Part shown: positions 16,427-25,115 of the stretch, in pieces
Position numbering within the stretch: the stretch's first letter is position 1
Layout of the letters: each line of letters starts with the position of its first letter
Source: an uncultured Lachnospiraceae bacterium
GTDB taxonomy: Bacteria > Bacillota > Clostridia > Lachnospirales > Lachnospiraceae
Reading direction: 5' to 3'
Assembly (NCBI GenBank): GCA_910578335.1
Contig: CAJTPU010000020.1
Location: forward strand, 1 to 61,381
Length of the DNA: 61,381 nt
Made by a program: the position numbers and the translations under genes
The notes under the pieces: generated by a model
Database searches by the model: none
What the model saw: only the letters and a program-made list of their open reading frames with translations
What the model was told of the DNA's origin: nothing

Positions 16427-16455
16427 TTGTTTCGAAAAGTCACCTGTGGTAAAAT
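16427..16455 (+). promoter_or_regulatory. Promoter of the LytM-like/bactofilin pair
   Basis: TTGTTT (16427-16432) and TAAAAT (16450-16455) are spaced 17 bases, 28 bases before the ATG. Confidence 0.6.
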
Positions 16456-16483
16456 GGTTAGAGTTTACTGGAGGTGACTTTTT

Positions 16484-17197
16484 ATGGCAAGAAAGAAGCA
16501 CAAGAGAAAAGTAAGCCGTATTGTGATATTGACCACTGATGCTGTGAACGCCAAAACAAGGCAGATTCGAATCCGCCCTTGGGTGGCACGGCTGGTTACG
16601 CTGATTTTCTGCTGTCTGTTCGGCTGCCTCATCGGATATATTCTGTATGAGGGGCAGATATGGGAGCTGGACAGGGCGCGCGACAGCGAGCAGAAAGAAG
16701 TGATTGCGTCTTTGGAGGAAGAGAAGATTCGTCTGGAGGCGGAGATAGATTCCCTAAACGCAAAAATAGAAGCTTTGAGTACGGCGGTCAATGCACAGAC
16801 CCAGACGGCGGAGGCGTTAAAGGAGGAATTGAATCAGCAGAGCCTGCCGACGGACTTTCCTTTGACGGGAGGCGCAGCAATTGAAGAGGTGACGGAAGGC
16901 GAGCCTATGGTGATTTTTACCGCGACGGAGGGGACTACGGTGGTTGCTTCTGCGAAGGGCATAGTCACGGCAGTGGAGGAAGACGAGACCTACGGATGTA
17001 AGATTGTGATAGACCATGGAAATGGTTATGTTTCTATCTATTTTAACGGAGGAGAAGCACAGGTCAAGGTAGGTGATGAGGTAGCACAGGGAAGAACCCT
17101 GTTCCTCGTGGGGAATGATAATAAGCAGCTTATCTATCAGATTATGAAGGATGGCGGTTATATCAAACCTACGGATATGTTGTCAATTAACGGTTAA
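16484..17197 (+). CDS. Membrane-anchored LytM/M23-like protein, catalytic residues lost
   Basis: The layout is a basic cytoplasmic tail (1-34), one transmembrane helix (about 35-54), a coiled coil (60-115, with EEEKIRLEAEIDSLNAKIEAL), and a LytM/M23 domain (about 140-230). The domain keeps GTTVVASAKGIVTAV, VIDHGNGYVSIY and a KVGDEVAQG turn, but the first zinc His and the final H-x-H are absent (LIYQI replaces the usual LHFEI). It is therefore probably a non-catalytic regulator or scaffold. It is followed by a bactofilin gene, a recurrent pairing with M23 proteins in other bacteria. Confidence 0.8.
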   Translation: MARKKHKRKVSRIVILTTDAVNAKTRQIRIRPWVARLVTLIFCCLFGCLIGYILYEGQIWELDRARDSEQKEVIASLEEEKIRLEAEIDSLNAKIEALSTAVNAQTQTAEALKEELNQQSLPTDFPLTGGAAIEEVTEGEPMVIFTATEGTTVVASAKGIVTAVEEDETYGCKIVIDHGNGYVSIYFNGGEAQVKVGDEVAQGRTLFLVGNDNKQLIYQIMKDGGYIKPTDMLSING

Positions 17198-17287
17198 ACA
17201 AGTGCTGTGTATTACAGCGGGTGATTTGTGCCAGTGCTGCGGTACAAACTGCCAAGAATAAAAAGCAGCACAGAAATGAGGAAAAGT

Positions 17288-17788
17288 ATGAAAAAATCAG
17301 AGACAGTAATTACAACTATTATTGGCAAGGATTCTGTTGTGGAGGGAGATTTCAGGGCAGCAGGGTCAGTCAGGCTGGACGGCACGGTAGAGGGAAATGT
17401 GACGGTATCAGGGAATCTGATTATAGGCGAAACAGGCAAGATTCACGGGAATCTGGAAGTGACTTCCGTCATCATCGGCGGTGAGATAAACGGAAACGTC
17501 TATGCTTCCCTGCGCACGGAACTGACTTCTACGGCAAGATTGATTGGCGATATCAAAACCACCTTGATTGTAATCGACGAAAAAGCAGTGTTCCAGGGCA
17601 GATGTGATATGAATCAGGATGAGACAAAAGGAAGGAGACGTCCGGCGAGGGAAAGCAGGTCCGGAAAGAAGTCTGCGAAAGAAGCAATCAGAGAGGCGCT
17701 CAAAGAAGCAGAAGAGGCAAGGGGCATGGACGAAGATGATGAGATGCTGGCTGCCGCTTCCATGGATTCTGACAGAATGGAGCTGTAA
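17288..17788 (+). CDS. Bactofilin
   Basis: The 166-residue protein has the bactofilin beta-helix at about residues 8-105: IIGKDSVVEGDF, then repeated short strands such as VRLDGTVEGNVTVSGNLIIG and GEINGNVYA. A basic then acidic disordered tail follows. Bactofilins self-assemble into filaments without nucleotide and position cell-wall enzymes. GAGGAAAAGT fits the ATG at 17288. It probably forms one transcript with the degenerate LytM protein upstream, suggesting that filament and membrane anchor work together. Confidence 0.9.
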   Translation: MKKSETVITTIIGKDSVVEGDFRAAGSVRLDGTVEGNVTVSGNLIIGETGKIHGNLEVTSVIIGGEINGNVYASLRTELTSTARLIGDIKTTLIVIDEKAVFQGRCDMNQDETKGRRRPARESRSGKKSAKEAIREALKEAEEARGMDEDDEMLAAASMDSDRMEL

Positions 17789-17800
17789 AAGCTTTCACAT

Positions 17801-17837
17801 AAAAAAGAAGGATTGTCTGTGGCAATCCTTCTTTTTT
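17801..17837. terminator. Bidirectional terminator
   Basis: AAAAAAGAAGGATTG pairs with CAATCCTTCTTTTTT around a 7-base loop between convergent bactofilin and yerC. Confidence 0.9.
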
Positions 17838-17849
17838 ATGATTCCTGTT

Positions 17850-18140
17850 TTATTTTTGGGTGATTCTGCCAAAAACCAAATCGTAGCCGTCATTGCCATA
17901 ATTGAGGGAGCGGTTGACACGGCTGATGGTAGCCGTGGATGCACCTGTTTTGTCGGCAATTTCCAGATAGGTTTTGTGACTCTTTAACATGGCTGCCACT
18001 TCAAAACGCTGGGATAATGATAGCAGTTCGTTTACGGTACAAAGGTCTTCAAAAAAACTGTAACATTCATCCCTGTTTTTCAGACTTAAGATGGCATCAA
18101 ACAGATAGTCCACGGCATCTGTTTTTAGTTTTTTGTTCAT
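17850..18140 (-). CDS. yerC: TrpR-like regulator YerC/YecD family
   Basis: This 96-residue all-helical protein has the TrpR-superfamily helix-turn-helix: LSQRFEVAAMLKSHKTYLEIA followed by GASTATISRVNRSL in consecutive blocks. Firmicutes YerC proteins have been proposed, from comparative genomics, as histidine-biosynthesis repressors (HisR). That gives it a possible link with the hisA gene 3 kb upstream. GAGG precedes the ATG. It has its own minus-strand promoter. Confidence 0.85.
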   Translation of the reverse strand: MNKKLKTDAVDYLFDAILSLKNRDECYSFFEDLCTVNELLSLSQRFEVAAMLKSHKTYLEIADKTGASTATISRVNRSLNYGNDGYDLVFGRITQK

Positions 18141-18197
18141 ACGATTACCTCACTGTTTACTTTTGCACTGTAAAATTGCACAGCCTTGACTAAGGAG

Positions 18198-18226
18198 ATT
18201 TTATCATATTAAAGTTGTAAAGTAAA
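18198..18226 (-). promoter_or_regulatory. Promoter of yerC
   Basis: On the minus strand TTTACT (18226-18221) and TAAAAT (18203-18198) are 17 bases apart. Confidence 0.6.
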
Positions 18227-18301
18227 GCCTTTTCCAAAAGCAGATTTTAAAAATGAAGTAGTTTGTACAGGAAATTTTTGAAAAAATAATATAGAAAATT
18301 C

Positions 18302-18330
18302 TTGTCATGTAGTATTCAATACTATATAAT
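18302..18330 (+). promoter_or_regulatory. Promoter with palindromic spacer, DUF1836 gene
   Basis: TTGTCA (18302-18307) and TATAAT (18325-18330) have a 17-base spacer. The perfect palindrome TAGTATT-C-AATACTA fills 18310-18324, a likely operator. Confidence 0.7.
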
Positions 18331-18396
18331 AAATACAATAGCTGTCCAGCCGAATGGGCGGATGGCGGAAGGCTGCCGGAGAAGGGGAGATATTTG

Positions 18397-19002
18397 ATGA
18401 CAATGAACACGGAAGAGCTGCTTCATTCTATATTGGACAATCTTGCAAAGGTGGAATATATCAAGCCGCAGGATATTCCCAACATTGATTTATACATGGA
18501 CCAGGTGACTACTTTCATGGACGAGCGTCTGCGGAAAAAGACCAGAAATCCGGGGGAGGACAAAATCCTGACCAAAACCATGATAAACAATTATGCCAAA
18601 AACGACCTGCTGCCCCCGCCGGAAAAAAAGAAGTACAATAAGGAGCATATGCTTCTGCTTATCTTTATTTATTATTATAAAAATATTTTGTCCATAAACG
18701 ATATACAGGCGTTGCTGAAGCCGATTACAAAGGAATTTTTTAAGACGGAAGAGGATTTTAATCTGGAAAGTGTTTATACGGAAGTATTCAGCATGGAAGA
18801 AGAGCAGATGCAGCGGTTAAAGCAGGATGTGCTCGATAAGTTTAAAATAGCAGAAAAAACTTTTGTGGATGCGCCGGAGCATGAGCAGGCATTTTTAAAA
18901 AAATTTTCTTTTATCTGCCTATTGAGCTTTGACGTGTATGTGAAGAAGCTGTTGATTGAAAAACTGGTAGACGATTTGCAGGATAATGCGGAAGAAGAGT
19001 AG
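18397..19002 (+). CDS. DUF1836 domain protein
   Basis: The protein has about 201 residues. Its N-terminal half, with KILTKTMINNYAKNDLLPPP followed by KKYNKEHMLLLIFIYYYKN, is the DUF1836 signature. The fold resembles MerR-like winged helices, so a regulatory role is plausible. The C-terminal half is helical and hydrophobic without clear membrane spans. GGGGAG fits the ATG at 18397. The palindrome in its promoter suggests autoregulation. The PHP gene follows after 57 bases and may be co-transcribed. Confidence 0.8.
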   Translation: MTMNTEELLHSILDNLAKVEYIKPQDIPNIDLYMDQVTTFMDERLRKKTRNPGEDKILTKTMINNYAKNDLLPPPEKKKYNKEHMLLLIFIYYYKNILSINDIQALLKPITKEFFKTEEDFNLESVYTEVFSMEEEQMQRLKQDVLDKFKIAEKTFVDAPEHEQAFLKKFSFICLLSFDVYVKKLLIEKLVDDLQDNAEEE

Positions 19003-19059
19003 GAGAGGAACCGGTTCTGCAATTTGCATATAAGTACGGACATGCAGACAGGAGAAATC

Positions 19060-19779
19060 ATGAAGCCAATAATGGATATGCATACGCACACAATGGCAAG
19101 TGGACACGGATATAGTACCCTGAAGGAAAATATCGAGGCTGCAAAGGAGGCAGGACTGCTGGCGTTGGGGCTTAGTGAACACGGACCGGCAATGCCCGGA
19201 GGCCCTCATATTTTCTTTTTTTCCAATTACCGCTGTATTCCCAGAGAATATGGCGGTTTACGTTTGTTTTGCGGCGTGGAAGCCAATATCTGCGGTTATG
19301 ACGGAAGACTGGATTTGGAAGAAGGGTTATTAAAACGCATGGACTATGTGATTGCCAGTATGCATACCTTGTGCTGTAAGCCCGGGACGATGGAGGAGAA
19401 TACAAGGGCGTCCATTCTGGCGATGCAAAATCCCCATGTGACCGTACTGGGGCATCCGGACGATGACCGCTATCCGCTTGACCGCGAGAGGATAGTACGG
19501 GCGGCAAAGGAGACGGGGACGGCAATTGAAATCAACAATTCTTCCTTAAACCCACATGCCGCCAGAAAAGGTGCGCAGGAAAACATCAAAGAGCTTCTTT
19601 ACTGGTGCGGGCGGTATGAGACGCCGGTGCTTTTGGGGACGGATAGTCATATTTGTTACACGATAGGAGATTTTTCGGATACGCTGGCACTTATAGAGGA
19701 AGCGGATTTTGCAAAAGAACTGGTGCTAAATTATGACATAGACAATCTGAAAAAAATTGTAAAACCGGACAGGCTGTAA
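19060..19779 (+). CDS. PHP-domain phosphatase, YcdX-like
   Basis: The 239-residue PHP phosphoesterase has all metal-site motifs in order: MDMHTHTMASGHGY, LSEHGP, CGVEANI, ASMHTLC, GHPDDDRYPLD and GTDSHI. The family relatives (YcdX group) are trinuclear-zinc phosphatases; the natural substrate is uncertain. CAGGAG fits the ATG at 19060. It is followed by a strong terminator. Confidence 0.85.
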   Translation: MKPIMDMHTHTMASGHGYSTLKENIEAAKEAGLLALGLSEHGPAMPGGPHIFFFSNYRCIPREYGGLRLFCGVEANICGYDGRLDLEEGLLKRMDYVIASMHTLCCKPGTMEENTRASILAMQNPHVTVLGHPDDDRYPLDRERIVRAAKETGTAIEINNSSLNPHAARKGAQENIKELLYWCGRYETPVLLGTDSHICYTIGDFSDTLALIEEADFAKELVLNYDIDNLKKIVKPDRL

Positions 19780-19791
19780 AAGCCGTAAAAG

Positions 19792-19824
19792 ACCGGCACG
19801 GGAGGGCTTCCCGTGCCGGTTTTT
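19792..19824 (+). terminator. Terminator after the PHP gene
   Basis: ACCGGCACGGGA and TCCCGTGCCGGT form a perfect 12-base-pair stem followed by TTTTG. Confidence 0.9.
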
Positions 19825-19851
19825 GCGGTATGCTTCTTTGGAGCAGCCGGA

Positions 19852-20343
19852 TTATTTTGCTTTTTCGGCAAAGGAGGTGTCAACCAGCACGTCGTAGGGA
19901 ACACGTTCAGAGAGTACGTCGGATTCCTCCAAAATATTTTGTAGCAGATTGAAGGCATCCTCGCTGAAAATCAGGTCCTCTTTCCATGTGTCCTGCTCAT
20001 GGTATCTGGTGATAATCGTAGTCAGTGTATCCAAGTCTGTCTCCTGAAACTGTGGTTTTATGACTTTGGCAATTTCCTCCGGCGTATGGGAATTGACATA
20101 GTCCATTCCTTTTTGCAGTGCATTGGTAAACGCCTGAATGACTTCCGGATTTTCTTTGATATAGCTTGCTTTTGCGGAAAAAGCAGTATATGGTACATAA
20201 CCGGAATCCCTGCCAAGAGAAGCGACAACATAGCCGTCACCCTTCTGCTCGAGGGAAGTGGCGTGGGGTTCAAACTCCACAGAAAAGAGCGGTTTACTGC
20301 ACCACCGGGAAAATGGTGAAGAAACGACGATTCCTTCAGACAT
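19852..20343 (-). pseudogene. C-terminal fragment of an NMT1/SsuA-like ABC substrate-binding protein
   Basis: The frame encodes the last ~150 residues of a periplasmic-type binding protein for sulfonate, nitrate or thiamine-precursor-like ligands. It includes FEPHATSLEQKGDGYVVASL, SGYVPYTAFSAK, NPEVIQAFTNALQKGMDYVN and HTPEEIAKVI. The signal peptide and N-terminal lobe are missing, and similarity fades at about 20300. A serine recombinase gene starts within a few bases, on the same strand upstream. I infer that insertion or rearrangement by that element removed the 5' part. No ABC permease or ATPase is nearby. Confidence 0.7.
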
Positions 20344-21700
20344 AAAAAGAAAAGCCGTTTATTTTGTGGCTGTCTTTGTCAATGGTTATTTCTTTTAGGA
20401 TACTTTTCCAGAACGCCTTTTTGCGCGGGGCTGAAAGGCTGTCGTAAAGAGAGAGCCAGCCGCCCTTCAGGGAAGAAAGCATTTGGCACGATTCCGGCGC
20501 CGTTGTCTGTGCGGGCGGTTTGTAGGCGCTTAGTTTTTCGGAGAGCATGGCATATTGCTCTTCGTAATAAGCTTCCTGAATCCGCCCTTTCTGAAACAGA
20601 AGATTTAAACGTGACAGTTCAGCCTGTACGGCGGCGTTGTGGTTTTGCCTGCTGCCTTTTTGCATTTCTTCCTTTTCTTCCCATTTAGGCAAAGGCAGGC
20701 TGCACTTTTCGATTGTGTGGAAAAGCAGGTAGCTTTCGACGACTGTCTCGGAAATACAGGCGCCGTTGTGGGAACGGGTAAACTTGGCATTGCAGCGGTA
20801 GCGCTTGTACTCGCTGATGCTGCCATTCTTGAGGCGTTTTCTTTTTGTAAAGCCGGACAGATTTTTGCCGCAGGCAGGACAACGTATCAGGGAAGAAAAT
20901 AGGAAGGGCTCTGCCTGACGGGGGATGATTTTGGAGTCGGTGATTTGCCGGATATGCAGAAATTGTTCTGCGGATATATACGGTTCACAGTATCCGGTGA
21001 TGCCGAATTTGGTGCCCGTATAGGTTTCGCTTGAGAGGATGCGGTGAATCTGGTATATACTCGGCGCTTTTTCACCGTATGCCTCCTGTATCCGCCGGAT
21101 GGTTGCCTTTTTGGAATAGGTGGCGAAGTATGTGCGGAAAACATCTTCTACAATATGCATGGTGGCGGGGTCTTTTACCAGATGCTTCTGCGCATCTGTG
21201 GTGTAGCCGTATGCGGGACGTCCGTTCAAATGCTCTCTGTTCTGTTTTTTATAAGCAAAAACGGTTCGGATTCTTTCGGAATCCCTGTCACATTCGTTTT
21301 CGTTGACGGAAAGCATAATGTTGATGGCAAAGCGCCCGTTCGATGTGGTGGTATCATATTCTTCAAAAATGGTTTTCCAGTTGCAGCCGTGGGCTTCCAA
21401 TACCGCCTGTGTGTTGTGATAGTCTTTGATATTGCGGAACCAGCGGTCAAGCTTTGTGACAAGGATTAAATCTATTAGTCCGGCTCTGACGTCATTTAAA
21501 AGACGCTGCAGTTCTTTGCGGTTTTGCATTTTCTTTCGTGCGGTGATGCCTTCATCAGAGTAGTATCCCACAATTTGATAGCCGTGGGAGAGCGCGTATT
21601 CCGTAAGCGCCTGCTTCTGCGCGTCCAAGGACAGACCGTCCTTTACCTGCAGGTCTGTGGACACACGGTCGTACAGCGCGCAGCGGATTGTTTTTTGCAT
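20336..21700 (-). CDS. Large serine recombinase
   Basis: The 454-residue protein has the resolvase catalytic domain at 1-150: ALYDRVSTDLQ with nucleophile Ser14, then GYYSDEGITARK and LVTKLDRWFRN. It is followed by a recombinase domain (GRPAYGYTTD region), a zinc-ribbon start (RCPACGKNLSG) and a C-terminal coiled coil. It is a site-specific integrase or excisionase of a mobile element. CAGAGG supports MQKTIRC at 21700; an upstream frame to 21829 lacks such a site. The element's cargo is not evident: the gene lies alone between a truncated SBP gene and MATE. Confidence 0.9.
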   Translation of the reverse strand: MQKTIRCALYDRVSTDLQVKDGLSLDAQKQALTEYALSHGYQIVGYYSDEGITARKKMQNRKELQRLLNDVRAGLIDLILVTKLDRWFRNIKDYHNTQAVLEAHGCNWKTIFEEYDTTTSNGRFAINIMLSVNENECDRDSERIRTVFAYKKQNREHLNGRPAYGYTTDAQKHLVKDPATMHIVEDVFRTYFATYSKKATIRRIQEAYGEKAPSIYQIHRILSSETYTGTKFGITGYCEPYISAEQFLHIRQITDSKIIPRQAEPFLFSSLIRCPACGKNLSGFTKRKRLKNGSISEYKRYRCNAKFTRSHNGACISETVVESYLLFHTIEKCSLPLPKWEEKEEMQKGSRQNHNAAVQAELSRLNLLFQKGRIQEAYYEEQYAMLSEKLSAYKPPAQTTAPESCQMLSSLKGGWLSLYDSLSAPRKKAFWKSILKEITIDKDSHKINGFSFYV

Positions 21701-21868
21701 AAACATCGCCTCTGTCAAAGATATGTTCTTTATTATATATCGGCGGACAGGGAGCAATATGACCGGAATACAAAACAGCCCGCAATCTGTAAACAGCCCG
21801 GTAAGCAAGTTGTACAGGCGGGCTGTCATAGATTATAGCGAGTAAAACACTTCGGTATGGAGGGTGTT

Positions 21869-22027
21869 ATGGAGCAAAATGAGACGGCAGAGCTTAGTCT
21901 TAAACAGGAAAAAAGGATAGTGGAGGAATTGTGCAGGCAGCTTGAGGAGCAGTACGGTGTGAAGGCAGTCCTCAGAGAGCCGGCGCTGCCTGCCGTTCCG
22001 TCTTTTTTATCACAACAAAGTAGCTGA
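21869..22027 (+). CDS. Possible small protein (52 aa)
   Basis: The ATG at 21869 (or 21857 in frame) follows GGAGGG at 5 bases. The product is charged and helical (LSLKQEKRIVEELCRQLEEQ) and ends with a Pro-rich tail. Its last third overlaps the 3' end of the MATE gene in antisense. The good ribosome site and the amphipathic helix favour a real small gene beside the recombinase. The overlap and lack of family keep confidence low. Confidence 0.35.
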   Translation: MEQNETAELSLKQEKRIVEELCRQLEEQYGVKAVLREPALPAVPSFLSQQSS

Positions 22028-23333
22028 TGACAAGAATCAAATCGGCACCCGCCCAAGCCATGATTTCCGCGTAGAAGATACCGGATTCTCCCACGGCAAT
22101 GGGCAGCAGGATGGCGGAAGCGGCGCGCATAATGAATTCGGCGATGCCGGAAACCATGGGAAGCACAGTATTTCCCATTCCCTGAATGGTGGAGCGCGTC
22201 ACATGCAGGATGTAGAGGATGGGCAGAAAAGCGCTCATGACGGCAAGGTAGCGGTATGCAACCTGTAAAGTCAGTTCAAACTCTTCTGGTGTTCCGGAAA
22301 TAAAGCCGCTCAGGATTGCCTTGCCGAACAAGAGCATGACGGCGGCAATCCATGCGGAGGTGATAAGGGAAATCAGAAGTGCCGCACGCATACCCTTGCG
22401 GATACGTGCCGTCTTTCCGGCGCCCAGATTTTGTCCCGTGTAAGTAATCATAGAATATCCATAGGAGGTAGCTGCCACCTCCAGCACCCCGTAGAGCTTG
22501 TTGGTGGCGGTAAAGCCTGCGATGAAAATAACGCCGAAGCCGTTGACTACAAACTGTACAATCATGCCGCCCACGGATATGACTGCGTTCTGAAATGCCA
22601 TGGGGAATCCAAGCATAAGCAGCTTTGCCGGCAAGTGTCCCCGCAGGCAAAAATCAGCAGGGCAGAGCGAAAGAATTTCTATTTTGCGGAGGCGGTACAG
22701 GCAGAAAAGGCTGGAAAAAAGCTGTGCAATCAAGGTTGCCGCGGCAGCGCCGCCAATGCCGAACCCAAAGCCCAGTACGAAAAGAAGGTCCAGTAAAATG
22801 TTGATAACAGCAGCAACAATCATGGCAAGAAGAGGCGTTCTGCCGTCACCTAAAGAACGCAGAACCGTTGCAAACAAATTATAGGACATGACAATGGGAA
22901 CGCCCAGATACATAATGCGCAGGTATAACAGGGCGTTGTCCATGATTTCCGGCGGTGTCTGCAGAAGTGACAGGACAGGACGCGCAATGCATTGCCCGGC
23001 ACATAAAAGCAGCACGGAAGAAAGCAGCGACAAGACGGCTGCACATCCAACAGTTTGGCGCAGCTCCTTATATCTGCCTGCGCCGAATGCCTGTGCCATC
23101 AGAATGCCGAAGCCCTGTGTGATACCCTGAATGACGCCGAGCATCAGCCAGTTCATCCAGTCCGCCGCGCCGATGGCGGCGAGGGCGGGCACTCCAAGCG
23201 CTTTTCCCACTACCATGGTATCCACCACCGTATAGAGCTGCTGGAAAACGTTTCCAACCATAAGCGGCAGGGCAAAGGTAAGTATGAGAGAAGCAGGTTT
23301 TCCCTCTGTCATATTTTTGGTGTGTGACGCCAT
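21972..23333 (-). CDS. MATE-family efflux transporter
   Basis: This 453-residue protein has twelve predicted transmembrane helices. It has N-terminal MTEGKPASLILTFALPLM and FQQLYTVVDTMVVGK, typical of the NorM/DinF-like clostridial MATE proteins that exchange cations for drugs or metabolites. GCGAGG fits the ATG at 23333; the longer frame to 23423 adds a non-membrane leader covering the promoter. The substrate is unknown. Confidence 0.9.
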   Translation of the reverse strand: MASHTKNMTEGKPASLILTFALPLMVGNVFQQLYTVVDTMVVGKALGVPALAAIGAADWMNWLMLGVIQGITQGFGILMAQAFGAGRYKELRQTVGCAAVLSLLSSVLLLCAGQCIARPVLSLLQTPPEIMDNALLYLRIMYLGVPIVMSYNLFATVLRSLGDGRTPLLAMIVAAVINILLDLLFVLGFGFGIGGAAAATLIAQLFSSLFCLYRLRKIEILSLCPADFCLRGHLPAKLLMLGFPMAFQNAVISVGGMIVQFVVNGFGVIFIAGFTATNKLYGVLEVAATSYGYSMITYTGQNLGAGKTARIRKGMRAALLISLITSAWIAAVMLLFGKAILSGFISGTPEEFELTLQVAYRYLAVMSAFLPILYILHVTRSTIQGMGNTVLPMVSGIAEFIMRAASAILLPIAVGESGIFYAEIMAWAGADLILVISYFVVIKKTERQAAPAL

Positions 23334-23384
23334 ATTGTAACCTCGCTTGGAAAAATTCCGGAAACAAGTATCCGATAAGCTCTT

Positions 23385-23413
23385 ATCATACCATATTGCC
23401 AACCCTGTTTCAA
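23385..23413 (-). promoter_or_regulatory. Promoter of the MATE gene
   Basis: On the minus strand TTGAAA (23413-23408) and TATGAT (23390-23385) have a 17-base spacer. Confidence 0.65.
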
Positions 23414-23558
23414 TGGTTTGCAAACAATCTGCATTTGTAATTGACAGATGTCTGCTATTGGTGCAAACTAATAGTGTAGATTGCTGTCACGCGTTACCGT
23501 CTGGCGGCGATAACAGATGAAAAGGATTTCAAAATTTAAAATCAAGGAGGACAAAGAA

Positions 23559-24521
23559 ATGGGAATTGGTGTTACGCAGGACTACAGCCGGTTTTACAAG
23601 GGAACGGAGCAGTTAAAAAGCTATGGCAGCGCATCGGCGAAGAAGAAGGATACTTTGGTGAAATATGAATTTAACACCGTGGACGAAAAAGGCAATAAGA
23701 TTATGGATAAGATGTCCAAAGAAGAATCCTTCCGAATCATGAATGAAATATCCGCCCAGTACGGCGACAATGTGATTGTGGAATTTTCCGGCGATGCGCT
23801 TACGATACTGGAACAATATGGAAAAGGACTTTTGGGAGAGCCTGAAAAAAGAGAGCCTGTACCGACAACCCCTCTGGAAGGAGTCCGTGCATTTACGGAG
23901 GAGGAATGGAAAGCAATAGAGGAAAAACGCGCAAACCTTGGCAATGACATGAAGAAAAACGCGAATGAAAATCCCAATTGGCTGGAAGAATATAAGGCAG
24001 CACAAAAGACGACGGAGGATGTAAGGGTAAAGAGCAGTGAGTCAAAATTATCGAAAAGGGCTGCTGCCTTTTTGGAAAAGCTTAGGAAAGCGTATGGAGA
24101 TTTTGACTTTATTGTGGGAAACGCAGGAGACGATTTGCGTTCTCTTGTGAAAAACAGCGGGAAAGAGTTTTCTGTTATTTTTTCAACAGACGAGTTGGAA
24201 AAGATGGCGTCAGACGAAAAATATGCGCAGGAGAAGATAAATGCCATGAAAGGCGCTGTCAGGATGTCCAGACAGATAAACGAGCAGTTTGGATTTGAGA
24301 GTGCTTTTGCCGGCAATGGCATCAGGCTGTCTAAGTTTGGAATCTTTTTCAATGCGGATGGAACAACTACCTTTTTTGCCGGACTGGAAAGTAAAAAAGG
24401 GACAATCCTGCAGGGGGACAGTATAGAAGAGCTTTTGGGAAAAATCAGGAAAGCGGGCAGAAGTGCGTCACACGAAGAAAACGAGCTGCAGACCGGCAGG
24501 AGATTTGACTTCAGCATTTAG
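23559..24521 (+). CDS. DUF6033-like protein
   Basis: The 320-residue cytoplasmic protein starts MGIGVTQDYSRFY after AAGGAGG. It is rich in charged helices. The C-terminal region reads FDFIVGNAGDDLRSL, FSVIFSTDELEKMASDE, then GIRLSKFGIFFNADGTTTFFAGL, which I associate with the DUF6033 family of Lachnospiraceae. Many such genomes carry several paralogues. Function is unknown. There is no signal peptide and no catalytic motif that I can identify. Confidence 0.6.
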   Translation: MGIGVTQDYSRFYKGTEQLKSYGSASAKKKDTLVKYEFNTVDEKGNKIMDKMSKEESFRIMNEISAQYGDNVIVEFSGDALTILEQYGKGLLGEPEKREPVPTTPLEGVRAFTEEEWKAIEEKRANLGNDMKKNANENPNWLEEYKAAQKTTEDVRVKSSESKLSKRAAAFLEKLRKAYGDFDFIVGNAGDDLRSLVKNSGKEFSVIFSTDELEKMASDEKYAQEKINAMKGAVRMSRQINEQFGFESAFAGNGIRLSKFGIFFNADGTTTFFAGLESKKGTILQGDSIEELLGKIRKAGRSASHEENELQTGRRFDFSI

Positions 24522-24579
24522 CGAGAGCAAATTGCATTGACAAAATAACGCGAAACACAATCAAGATGGAGGCGCTATA

Positions 24580-25044
24580 ATGAACATCCGAAGAAAAATC
24601 ATTGATTATTCGAGAGGAGATAATTTGGGGCATTTCTGGAAGCTGTACCGGCGGCAGAAGAAGGCGAAAAACGGTATCCTCAGGGATATCCTGACTTTCA
24701 GAATGAGCAGGTGCGCCCATAAGCATGGAGGATATATCGGACCGGAGGCAGAATTTTTGGGTGTGCCGAAGCTGCCCCATGGACTGCATGGAATCTTTGT
24801 TTCCAGATACGCCACAATCGGGGAAAACTGTTGGATTTACCAGAATGTGACGATTGGAGAGGTAAACCGGAAAGCACCAATAATCGGGGATAACTGCCTG
24901 ATTGGGGCAGGCGCGGTTATCATCGGCGATATCCGGATTGGCAATCATGTTAAAATAGGCGCAGGGACTGTAGTAAATGCGGATGTGCCGGATAACAGCA
25001 CGGTGGTATCCCAGCCGATGCGTGTGCTTGAAAGGGAACAATAG
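24580..25044 (+). CDS. Hexapeptide-repeat acyltransferase (serine acetyltransferase-like)
   Basis: The 154-residue protein contains left-handed beta-helix hexapeptides in its second half (ATIGENCWIYQNVTIGE, PIIGDNCLIGAGAVIIGD, IRIGNHVKIGAGTVVNADVP) and ends like CysE-type enzymes. It lacks the N-terminal helical domain of true serine acetyltransferases. It is therefore probably an O-acetyltransferase for a sugar or polysaccharide, although annotation pipelines would call it serine acetyltransferase. GGAGG precedes the ATG. Confidence 0.75.
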   Translation: MNIRRKIIDYSRGDNLGHFWKLYRRQKKAKNGILRDILTFRMSRCAHKHGGYIGPEAEFLGVPKLPHGLHGIFVSRYATIGENCWIYQNVTIGEVNRKAPIIGDNCLIGAGAVIIGDIRIGNHVKIGAGTVVNADVPDNSTVVSQPMRVLEREQ

Positions 25045-25080
25045 AATCCTTGGTGCAACGGAAGTAAAAAACAGAAAGTA

Positions 25081-25115
25081 AAAAACAGATTGTGCTTGAC
25101 AATCTGTTTTTTTGT
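25081..25115 (+). terminator. Terminator overlapping the next promoter
   Basis: AAAAACAGATTGT pairs with ACAATCTGTTTTT, followed by T's. The loop and 3' arm contain the TTGACA of the marR promoter. Confidence 0.75.

Noticed and set aside
24580..25044. True serine acetyltransferase (CysE)
   Set aside because: The N-terminal helical domain of CysE is absent and no cysteine synthase is nearby. Called a hexapeptide acyltransferase instead.
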